64,000 nt of DNA, from assembly GCF_000332475.2 (NCBI RefSeq), contig NZ_AOGX02000015.1, positions 1,054,001-1,118,000 of the forward strand, read 5' to 3'. This DNA comes from Leptospira yanagawae serovar Saopaulo str. Sao Paulo = ATCC 700523 (GTDB taxonomy: Bacteria > Spirochaetota > Leptospiria > Leptospirales > Leptospiraceae). The notes under the pieces are model-generated. The model saw only the letters and a program-made list of their open reading frames with translations, was not told where the DNA came from and did not search any database. Numbering within the stretch: position 1 is the first letter of the stretch; every line of letters starts with the position of its first letter. The position numbers and the translations under genes were made by a program. Positions 57,040 through 64,000 of this stretch are shown in pieces.

Positions 57040-59358
57040 CTAAACTCGTTTTTTCGGAAGGTATTTGTAATACTCCATCTCAACCGTGTTGATGAGATAG
57101 GTATAGTATTTGACTAATTTTTTATCGAACTTCTTTTTGTTCATCTCTTCGCGGTAAAAATCTGCCAATTGGCTGCGGAAAAGGGCAGATTTCATATCAT
57201 TTCGATTGATGAGAATGGTGTTTGGCAGATCTCTGACAGCCACATCATCTGGGATGACGATGGTCGACACAGATTGTAAAACTGCATATTCAACGGTGGA
57301 TGCAACTTTGTCCTCGTCCTTTTCTTTGGCGAGGGTCATGTTGTTTCGTTTGATATTGTCTAAATTTTCATAAATGCGTGAACGTAAGGATTTAGGATCT
57401 AATACTTTATCTGTGATTTTGTTGAATCGTTTTGGGAAAACAAAATTGTCTGCGGCTTTGTAGATATGAGAAAGTTTTTCTTCTTTTTTATTTGTCTCTT
57501 GTTCTTCTTCGTAACTTGGGGTGGAACCAGATGAATAACTTGGTTTTCCCCAATCACCCACACCTGAAAACTTTCCTGAGTTTTTGATATCTTCTCGAAT
57601 TTCTTCTGTTGTTTTTTCTCTAAAATAGATGGCAGCTAAAAACCCGATCACAACTGAGAAAGGAACTCCAAAAAAAATTGGCATCGCCGAACGTAGATAA
57701 TATGCCCCAGTGATGAATATCATTGTGCTCACCACAAACGTAAGAATACCAGGTACTACATTAAAACGAGATCGGATTTCGTTGGATCTTTCTTTTTCCA
57801 ATTCCTCCACTTCCATGTTTTTGACATCGGCATTTAGTTTTGCAATTAACTCGGGTTTGAGTTTGCTATTGAGACCTGGGTGTTTGGGATTGGAAAGTTT
57901 ATGATTGATGATTTTGGCATAACCCAATTGTTTTTTGTATTCGGGGTTGGTTCTCCCTTCAAATGCAAGTTTGTGGATGACCGCTGCCATATACCCATGG
58001 TCTACCACATAATACACCGACCTTCCATCGGGAGTTTTTTCTTCATGATATGAATGTTCCGATAAGACATCGTCTTTCAAACGTTTGATGTATTCAGTTA
58101 CTTTTTCAGGAGCAGTGATGCCTGCATTAGCAACTTCTTCTTCAAAGTTGATACGTAACAATGTATTATGATTTTTTGTATGTTCCGGGATTTTGCTGAT
58201 AACTGCATTTTTAACCGTACCATATATGTTATCATCTTTTCTAGTTAATACAGATCCCTTCTCTTCAGAAAGGCGTTTTAATATTTTAACACTTAGGTCG
58301 ATTGTTTCTTTGATCGAAAGTGCTCTGTTATTTTTTTCTACTGGAAAAGGAAAGTTTTCAATGATGGCTAAAAACTTTTTCACTTCCTCTTCCGGATTCA
58401 TCTTAGCTTCTAACGATGAAAATTTTGGAGTCGCAGAATATTCGTTAAACTGTGCCAAAAAGGATTCGTATTTTGCATCTTTAGCAAGTTTTGTAAGTTG
58501 TTCTTTAGTAAAATGTTCCAATCCATTTAAGTGGGCAAGGATTTGGTTTACCACTTCTGGCAGTCGTTTGAAACTTCCATCGGGTAAAATATTGAGTTCG
58601 TCGATGACAATATGATAATCGGTTAAGATGGGTAGAGCTAAGTTTTGTTCTCTTGCAAACAATGTGAAGTCTTGCAAAAAATCTGGCATTGGGATGTAAG
58701 GTAAGTTCCCAAATCCTTTTCTTACGAGCGAAGAGATTTCTGCTTCGAGAGAACCTAACTTAGGATATAACCAAGTATTTCCATCTTTGTTTTTTTGTAG
58801 GAGTAAGGCACCTGGGTTATCTTCGTCCCAGTTCCTTCCCTTTTTGGCTCGGTTTTCGAGTAATACTTTAATGAGTTCTTGTGAAAAACGAAAACATGCT
58901 TGTCTATAAGGTTGGGTGTCCGTCTTATTCTCGTTTTGTGGTGCAATGAGGGCAATTTTAGAAGAGATTTTACTGCCGGTTCGTATGAGATAAGGATATG
59001 CATAAGCGGCTCTGTTTTGGCCACGGTGGTCAATGTCTAAAATTTGACGGAGTGCATGGTGGATGGAGTTTTCAGATCTACCTTGTGCTCCTAAGTTTGT
59101 GTATTTCCCAAGTGCTTCGGGAAGTTTGTCCACCGTCATGAGGTAGGAAGCATGTTTTTCTTTGCTTCCATGTTTTTCTACACGTTTGTGCCAGTCTTTC
59201 AGTTCGTCCAAGATGCAACGAGCAGTAGGGGTTAGGCTCCCAACGGAGTCAGATAAAAAAATATAGGATTGAGCAGAAGGTCTTTCGGAAGAAGATTCAT
59301 CCTTGGATGAAGGATTCTCTAAGACTGTGTCTGATAAATCGATAGTATCTTCGCTCAT
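57040..59358 (-). CDS. Large hypothetical membrane protein, 772 aa
   Basis: A 772-aa protein of unknown family. The first 510 residues are soluble and charged, with segments such as LPILTDYHIVIDELNILPDGS near 245-265. Two TM helices (about 548-570 and 575-592) form a hairpin, followed by an acidic Ser/Glu linker (about 612-640) and a soluble C-terminal domain of about 130 residues with YREEMNKKKFDKK. Both soluble parts should face the cytoplasm. Its start overlaps the avtA stop by 4 nt, so it is translated with avtA. No function is proposed. Confidence 0.75.
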   Translation of the reverse strand: MSEDTIDLSDTVLENPSSKDESSSERPSAQSYIFLSDSVGSLTPTARCILDELKDWHKRVEKHGSKEKHASYLMTVDKLPEALGKYTNLGAQGRSENSIHHALRQILDIDHRGQNRAAYAYPYLIRTGSKISSKIALIAPQNENKTDTQPYRQACFRFSQELIKVLLENRAKKGRNWDEDNPGALLLQKNKDGNTWLYPKLGSLEAEISSLVRKGFGNLPYIPMPDFLQDFTLFAREQNLALPILTDYHIVIDELNILPDGSFKRLPEVVNQILAHLNGLEHFTKEQLTKLAKDAKYESFLAQFNEYSATPKFSSLEAKMNPEEEVKKFLAIIENFPFPVEKNNRALSIKETIDLSVKILKRLSEEKGSVLTRKDDNIYGTVKNAVISKIPEHTKNHNTLLRINFEEEVANAGITAPEKVTEYIKRLKDDVLSEHSYHEEKTPDGRSVYYVVDHGYMAAVIHKLAFEGRTNPEYKKQLGYAKIINHKLSNPKHPGLNSKLKPELIAKLNADVKNMEVEELEKERSNEIRSRFNVVPGILTFVVSTMIFITGAYYLRSAMPIFFGVPFSVVIGFLAAIYFREKTTEEIREDIKNSGKFSGVGDWGKPSYSSGSTPSYEEEQETNKKEEKLSHIYKAADNFVFPKRFNKITDKVLDPKSLRSRIYENLDNIKRNNMTLAKEKDEDKVASTVEYAVLQSVSTIVIPDDVAVRDLPNTILINRNDMKSALFRSQLADFYREEMNKKKFDKKLVKYYTYLINTVEMEYYKYLPKKRV

Positions 59359-60629
59359 TCGGATTTCGCCTGGTGAGAGGCCACAATTTCAGCAAGGATT
59401 TGGGCTCCCCTGGCTAATTCTTCTTCCTTACGGCAATATGTCAAACGTATGCATTCTTTCGTATGTGAAAAATCAGTGTTTAGCCCAGGAAAGAAATAAT
59501 GTCCTGATACGATGAAGAGTCGTTTATCTTTACAAAGGTGATACAATTGGTGATTGGTAATGGAAAGTGAGGGGAACCGAATCCAAAGGAAAAAACCACC
59601 CATGGGGTCGTGGATTTCGTATTCGACTCCCAATTTTTGAAACGCATCTGTGAATAATGCCAATGCGAGGTTACGTTTGGCTTCATAAAACGGACGTAAG
59701 ATGTTTTCTGAGAGTTGGGTGAGTAGGTTTTTTTGGAAAAGCTGTTCCATCATATACACTCCTAAATTCCCAACAGCAAGATTGCCCACTGCGGCAAAAG
59801 AAGAAAGTGTTTCGATGGTATCCTCATCAGAGATCACAATCCCCAACCGAACACCCGGTAATCCAATTTTAGAAAAACTTAAAGAAAGTGTTCTACCGTT
59901 CCCAAAATGAATTGGTTCTTCTTTCCCAATCAAGTTAGGAAAGGGATTTCCATACGCCAGGTCGATGAGAATCGGAATGTTTAGCTTTTTTGTTCGTTCT
60001 TCCATCCATTCGAGATCGGATAAATTGATTACATTCCCCGTTGGATTCGTTGGCCTTGAAATGGCAAGGACTCCAATGTCAGTCAGATCGAAGGATGTTT
60101 TGTTTAGCTCATACTGGAAACGATTTTTGCCCGTTTGTTTAACCATTGGTGTATTTGCTACAAAAACACCTTCGGTGATGGTTTGGTCCGCATAACCAAT
60201 GTATTCTGGGACAATTGGCAACAGTATTTTTTTAAAACTTCCATCTGCCATTGGACCTGAGTGCAGATTGAGCAAATAGGAATACGCATTTTGGCTGCCA
60301 TTAAAAAAGGCGATGTTTTCTTTTCTTAAACTGGTACCAAAATGGGAAGACAGGTATTCTGCCGCAATTTCTCGGAAGTGGTCGTTGCCTATCGGTGCTT
60401 GGTAGTCACCAAGTAAAGCCCGAAGTGCAGGCTCTTTTGCAAGGTTGGTAAATGTTTCCTGGAAAACTGCCTCCGCTTCCGGGATGTGTGCGGGATTGCC
60501 TCCACCGAGAAGGATTTCATCGGGATGACCCGTTTGTTTTCCTAGGTCTTCCATTAAGGATCGGATTCCTTGGTTTTCGCGAAGGCGATTGGCCCAAGTC
60601 GAGTGTTTTTGGTCCATGGTTTCGGTCAT
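59355..60629 (-). CDS. avtA: Valine-pyruvate aminotransferase AvtA
   Basis: A 424-aa fold-type I aminotransferase. It opens LRENQGIRSLMEDLGKQ, LGGGNPAHIPEAE near 41-53, has NGSQNAYSYLLN near 108-119, SRPTNPTGN near 189-197 and the PLP lysine in SLSFSKIGLPG (Lys254). The pattern fits AvtA, which moves amino groups between valine or alanine and pyruvate. First gene of the avtA-772-aa-decarboxylase run. Confidence 0.88.
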   Translation of the reverse strand: MTETMDQKHSTWANRLRENQGIRSLMEDLGKQTGHPDEILLGGGNPAHIPEAEAVFQETFTNLAKEPALRALLGDYQAPIGNDHFREIAAEYLSSHFGTSLRKENIAFFNGSQNAYSYLLNLHSGPMADGSFKKILLPIVPEYIGYADQTITEGVFVANTPMVKQTGKNRFQYELNKTSFDLTDIGVLAISRPTNPTGNVINLSDLEWMEERTKKLNIPILIDLAYGNPFPNLIGKEEPIHFGNGRTLSLSFSKIGLPGVRLGIVISDEDTIETLSSFAAVGNLAVGNLGVYMMEQLFQKNLLTQLSENILRPFYEAKRNLALALFTDAFQKLGVEYEIHDPMGGFFLWIRFPSLSITNHQLYHLCKDKRLFIVSGHYFFPGLNTDFSHTKECIRLTYCRKEEELARGAQILAEIVASHQAKSE

Positions 60630-60679
60630 ATTTTAGGAACTTTGTCCGCTCAGAACCAATTTTCTATGGTTTTTCTAAA

Positions 60680-60744
60680 ATTATGTTCGCATTTCGAAAA
60701 ATGAAGTGACATAATTCGCAAATAGAGTACTTAAGTGACATAAT
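60680..60744. repeat. Direct and inverted ACATAAT repeats upstream of the DegT-like gene
   Basis: AAGTGACATAAT occurs twice, at 60704-60715 and 60733-60744, 29 nt apart. A further inverted ATTATGT lies at 60680-60686. They fill the intergenic region before the gene at 60763, 19 nt from its start, and a GGAG ribosome site follows. Confidence 0.7.
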
Positions 60745-60762
60745 ATATAGGAGTGCTGTTGG

Positions 60763-61857
60763 ATGAGCACCGAAACAATACAAAGACCGATTCGAAAAGA
60801 AAAAAACATCGAATTCTTCAAACCTACCCTTTCGAGAGAAGATCTGAAAGGTGTGTTAGAATGTCTCGTGGAAGAACATCTTTCCAATGGCGAGATCGTG
60901 GAACGTTTTGAAAAAACGTTTTGCCATACATTCAAAATTAAATATGCAATCTCTACAAATTCTTTGACATCTGCTTACCACCTCGCATTACTTGCGTTAG
61001 GTGTAAAGGCTGGTGATTCTGTATTACTTTCGAGTTACGCACCAATCTCTGCCTTAGATGCCATTTTTCTCATCCAAGCAAAACCAGTGATTGTGGATCT
61101 AAAACGTAATTCCTTTCATCCTTGCCCGGAAGAGTTTTTGCGTAAAAAAAATGAATCTGGTGCAAAGTTTGCTCTGTTTGATCATAGTTTTGGATCCCTC
61201 ATTCGATTGCATGAATATTCCATTGAAGGATTGGAAGTAATCGAAGACTTCACAGAAGGCATTGGTGCGACATCGGAATCCATCACTGTTGGAAAACAAA
61301 CTAAAATTGCCATTTGCGGACTGAGTGCGGAAAACATCATCACAACTGGAAATGGTGCCATGATCATCACTTCTGAAAGTAATTTAGCAAATGCTGTTAA
61401 GTCTTACAAGTCAGGATCTTCGTCCAAACGAAATTTTGGTGAACCAAAGTATGATTATAACTTAGTGGACTACCAAGCAGCTCTTGGAATCGAACAGTTG
61501 TCTAAACTCGGTGTGATTTTAGAGCGTAAGAAAAAAATTGCCTCTGCTTATCTACAAGCAGTGCAAAACTCACGTCTCGAAACTTATTTCCAAAATCCAA
61601 ATGAAGATACATTCCAAAGATTTCCAATCGTTGTATCTGGACAAAATTATGAAGAGATCCAACGGTATTTTAAATCCATTCATATTGGAACACAAAGAAC
61701 AGTAGAAGAACCACTCCATCGAGTTTTGGAAGAAAACCATTTAGAATATCCAAATGCTGAAAGGTTATTCCAAAGGGGTCATTGTATTCCGATTTATCCT
61801 AACTTAACAAAAGATAATGTGCAAAGGATAGCAACTGCCATCCGACGCATCTATTGA
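60763..61857 (+). CDS. DegT/DnrJ/EryC1-like protein lacking the PLP lysine
   Basis: A 364-aa member of the sugar aminotransferase fold. It has FFKPTLSREDLKGVLECLVEEHLSNG near 20-45, TNSLTSAYHLALLALGVKAGDSVL near 65-88, EDFTEGIGAT near 160-169 (the PLP Asp/Glu region) and the glycine loop IITTGNGAMI near 192-201. In active members Lys stands 2 residues before ITTGEGG; here that site reads Ala-Glu-Asn (189-191), with no lysine. It may be a non-catalytic, PLP-independent or regulatory protein. It ends at TGA just before the TTG of the next gene, so the two are coupled. Confidence 0.8.
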   Translation: MSTETIQRPIRKEKNIEFFKPTLSREDLKGVLECLVEEHLSNGEIVERFEKTFCHTFKIKYAISTNSLTSAYHLALLALGVKAGDSVLLSSYAPISALDAIFLIQAKPVIVDLKRNSFHPCPEEFLRKKNESGAKFALFDHSFGSLIRLHEYSIEGLEVIEDFTEGIGATSESITVGKQTKIAICGLSAENIITTGNGAMIITSESNLANAVKSYKSGSSSKRNFGEPKYDYNLVDYQAALGIEQLSKLGVILERKKKIASAYLQAVQNSRLETYFQNPNEDTFQRFPIVVSGQNYEEIQRYFKSIHIGTQRTVEEPLHRVLEENHLEYPNAERLFQRGHCIPIYPNLTKDNVQRIATAIRRIY

Positions 61858-63015
61858 TTGGTGCCGAAGTTATACTACCTCGACTCATTATTTGAGTATC
61901 GCCTACATTCTCCTCTACTGAATCTCGATTCCTCTTTGAAGAGGAGGAATCGTTGTTTGGAAAAACTTTTTTTTCCCATCACGAATGAAGAAGATTATGT
62001 ATATGTGGAAGAACTTCCGAGTGAAACATTATATTCACATTGGAAAGAGAAAGGACTAACTCCAGGTATCCCATACCAATTAGGAGGATTGATAGGAGAT
62101 GTGACTCTTATTGAATGGGGGAAACGCCACAATTGGGAAGAAGGTGAACTCCAAATTGATCCCATTCAATTGGAAATGGCACGATACTTAAATTCAAAGG
62201 TCACACAATTAGATTTTCGCAAACACCATTCCCCACTCCCTGCCAAAGTGATTACTTCCGAAGAACATCTGTTTGCTGAGATGGAAGAGGCAAAATTGCC
62301 TGTCGTATTAAAAAGTGAATTCGGACTTGCAGGTAGGAATCATATCATCTTTAAAACTCCTTCCGATTCCTGGAAGATGTCTCAAGTCCAGAAACGTCTG
62401 TTTGGTTTTCCTGTTGTCTGTGAGGATTGGGTAGGAGAGAGTCGTTTTTTCGATTTTTCTACACTTTGGGATGTAAAAGAAGGTGAATTTTTTTATCTAA
62501 CGTCAACATCGATGTGGATAGATCCCGAAGGTGGATTTCGTGGGATTCGGATTGGAGGAGGGGAAAATGAATACCAACCTCTCTTCCTTCCTTTCGTTTA
62601 TGATTTGGTCAAAAACTTAAACAATTTGATTCCAAAAGAATATTCTGGTCCCTGTGCAATCGATGGCTTTTTATACACTGAAAATGGTTCAACGAAGGTA
62701 CAACCAGTTTCTGAGTTTAATTTTCGTTATTCGATTGGTCGAATTTTGTGGGAGGTTCGGAAAAAAAGAAAAACAAAAGTTGAAACAGTTTCTGGGCTAC
62801 TGGTTTTGCCTTATCCAAAACAAGGCAAACTTGATGAATGGGGAATTCTTGAGAAATTAGAAAAAGAATTAAATAGTGATCTTATTCTACTAACGCCCGT
62901 TAGAGATCTTTCGGACAAAGCGTATCAAAACGCGGTTTTGTATTTTGAAACCACAGTAGAAAAGGAAACTACTGTGGTGGAAACAATTTGGTCAACTTGG
63001 AATGAACCAAACTAA
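61858..63015 (+). CDS. ATP-grasp-like protein
   Basis: A 385-aa protein with ATP-grasp traits: LPVVLKSEFGLAGRNHIIFK near 143-162 (nucleotide loop), VCEDWVGESRFFDFST near 180-195 and CAIDGFLYTENGSTKVQPVSEFNFRYSIGRI near 263-293 with the metal-type E and N. The match is distant. The start is TTG 61858 or GTG 61861, 0-3 nt after the DegT-like stop. A 10-bp inverted repeat (62950-62978) lies inside its end. Function unknown; it may form an amide or ester with the partner's product. Confidence 0.6.
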   Translation: MVPKLYYLDSLFEYRLHSPLLNLDSSLKRRNRCLEKLFFPITNEEDYVYVEELPSETLYSHWKEKGLTPGIPYQLGGLIGDVTLIEWGKRHNWEEGELQIDPIQLEMARYLNSKVTQLDFRKHHSPLPAKVITSEEHLFAEMEEAKLPVVLKSEFGLAGRNHIIFKTPSDSWKMSQVQKRLFGFPVVCEDWVGESRFFDFSTLWDVKEGEFFYLTSTSMWIDPEGGFRGIRIGGGENEYQPLFLPFVYDLVKNLNNLIPKEYSGPCAIDGFLYTENGSTKVQPVSEFNFRYSIGRILWEVRKKRKTKVETVSGLLVLPYPKQGKLDEWGILEKLEKELNSDLILLTPVRDLSDKAYQNAVLYFETTVEKETTVVETIWSTWNEPN

Positions 63016-63025
63016 AAAAGTTGGA

Positions 63026-63814
63026 TTACACCTCGTCTTGGTTTAATACAAATTCGTGTTTACCGTTAATTTCTATCGTTGGTGAACTAACATTCCCTCT
63101 ACGTTTGATTTCTAGAATATCAGTATTGGTGAGAGGTAAAGTTGCTTCTAGGCTAACAATCACTTTCTCCCCTTTCTCCGTCCATGTACATAACATCTTT
63201 GCTGTTTCGTAACCCATTTCACAAGTTCCGTCATTGTGTAATTGGATCCTTGCGATATTGGATTTTGTTTTCCATTTTCCGATAGCCCAAGTATTCTTTG
63301 GTGGCACAAGTGCGGAACCCGCTTGCTCTGAATCAAACACGAAATCGGCGATTGCCGTATTTTCTGTATTGGTTCCTTTGTAAACTTCCTGGATGGTCAA
63401 AGAAATTTCTTTTGCCTTGATTTCGTTTTTGAAAGTGATCACTTGTCTGGAAAGTGAATCTTTTAGAGTTACAATTTCTTCGTTCCCAGATTCTGTTGTG
63501 ACTTTTAATTTTTTAACACGGTTATTTGCGGCCCATAATTTGGGATCTCCAAATCCATTGTAAATGGCTAGGGAACGGAAATGGATAGGATTTTTGTATT
63601 TGATGACAAGTGATTCCCCGATCCCTTCTCCTTCCACACCCTCAGCCCAACTTGTTTTCAGTTTTCCATCCATGGCAAAAACGGGGATGTATTTTTTTGA
63701 TTTTGGTTGGAGTTGGCTTGTAGAAGTTATGGTAGGGGGATTTAATGATTCTGAAAAGAGTGGCAAACAAATGCTAAGAATCAGTAATGTCGATTTGAAA
63801 AAACGAAGATTCAT
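63026..63814 (-). CDS. Secreted protein with NADase-type glycan-binding domain
   Basis: A 262-aa protein with a signal peptide (FFKSTLLILSICLPLFSES). The discoidin-like domain (about 28-150) has STSQLQPKSKKYIPVFAMDGKLKTSWAEGVEGEGIGE and LAIYNGFGDPKLWAANNRVKKLKV, the pattern of NADase-type glycan-binding domains. The C-terminal 100 residues form a separate beta domain with two Cys (about 199 and 208). No NADase is attached. It converges on the ATP-grasp-like gene (10-nt gap). Confidence 0.8.
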   Translation of the reverse strand: MNLRFFKSTLLILSICLPLFSESLNPPTITSTSQLQPKSKKYIPVFAMDGKLKTSWAEGVEGEGIGESLVIKYKNPIHFRSLAIYNGFGDPKLWAANNRVKKLKVTTESGNEEIVTLKDSLSRQVITFKNEIKAKEISLTIQEVYKGTNTENTAIADFVFDSEQAGSALVPPKNTWAIGKWKTKSNIARIQLHNDGTCEMGYETAKMLCTWTEKGEKVIVSLEATLPLTNTDILEIKRRGNVSSPTIEINGKHEFVLNQDEV

Positions 63815-63865
63815 AAAGCAAAATCATAAGTATCTAATGGAAAGAGCAAGTAGGAAATAATATTT

Positions 63866-64000
63866 ATGGATATGGAAATCGAATTTGTGACAGTATATAC
63901 TACGTTTCCGAACAAGGAAGAAGCAAAACATTGTGCAAAAATTCTCATTGGGGAACGATTGACTGCCTGTGCAAATCTGATCGACAAAATGGAATCGATT
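63866..64000 (+). CDS. cutA: CutA1 divalent-cation tolerance protein, partial
   Basis: The first 45 codons of CutA1 before the window ends: VTVYTTFPNKEEAKHCAKILIGERLTACANLI matches the family's ferredoxin-like fold start. ATG 63866 or 63872 could begin it. CutA1 is a small trimeric protein linked to metal tolerance. Confidence 0.88.
   Translation, partial: MDMEIEFVTVYTTFPNKEEAKHCAKILIGERLTACANLIDKMESI

Overview
The window looks like a piece of a Leptospira chromosome, probably from the saprophytic side of the genus. The G+C content is low. There are many short lipoproteins with spirochaete-type lipoboxes, Leptospira-type families (DUF1566 lipoprotein, DUF3015 pair, 7TMR-DISM histidine kinase) and an lpxD gene. 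The genus call is inference from gene content and codon style; I could not compare it with any genome. No rRNA, CRISPR array, intact insertion sequence or prophage was seen.

Layout. 1-640: a broken HEPN-domain gene cut by the left edge, a G+C-rich palindromic stretch, then tRNA-Tyr and tRNA-Thr on the minus strand. 713-3822: a small membrane protein, an N-terminal transketolase half without its partner, a SirB1-like protein and a polyprenyl diphosphate synthase. 3850-6770 (minus): a 7TM histidine kinase and a lipoprotein with Thr-Gly repeats. 6859-11789: a tightly packed operon of ClC channel, retropepsin-like protease, inactive transglutaminase-7TM protein and ATP-grasp ligase. 11796-19274: housekeeping genes (mazG, lpxD), a DoxX gene with a perfect palindromic operator, a RibD-type reductase with a Bfd-like ferredoxin, and an MFS permease. 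19343-22879 (minus): overlapping WYL regulator, DUF2779 nuclease-like gene and esterase. 23715-29090 (minus): heme oxygenase plus MFS transporter behind a Fur-like box, and an OlsB-like acyltransferase overlapping a PiT-like transporter.

29238-37982 (minus) is one long probable operon: lipoprotein, gltX, RsbW-like ATPase, glycosyltransferase, polA and a large membrane protein. 38063-41566 encodes a two-gene type IIA topoisomerase whose sizes and motifs resemble phage T4 gp52 and gp39/gp60 rather than bacterial gyrase or topoisomerase IV; a strong terminator follows. 41756-54489 holds a beta-lactamase-fold lipoprotein, two tandem DUF3015 proteins, a DUF4105 protein, hydrolases, a RimI-SDR-DUF445-lipoprotein operon, dprA and a cation/Ca exchanger. 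54724-60629 (minus) holds avtA, a 772-aa protein of unknown role and a PLP amino-acid decarboxylase. 60763-63015 pairs a DegT/DnrJ-fold protein lacking the catalytic lysine with an ATP-grasp-like protein. The right edge cuts cutA.

Most notable: the T4-type topoisomerase, the lysine-less DegT homologue coupled to an ATP-grasp protein, and the ClC-led protease/transglutaminase/ligase operon.
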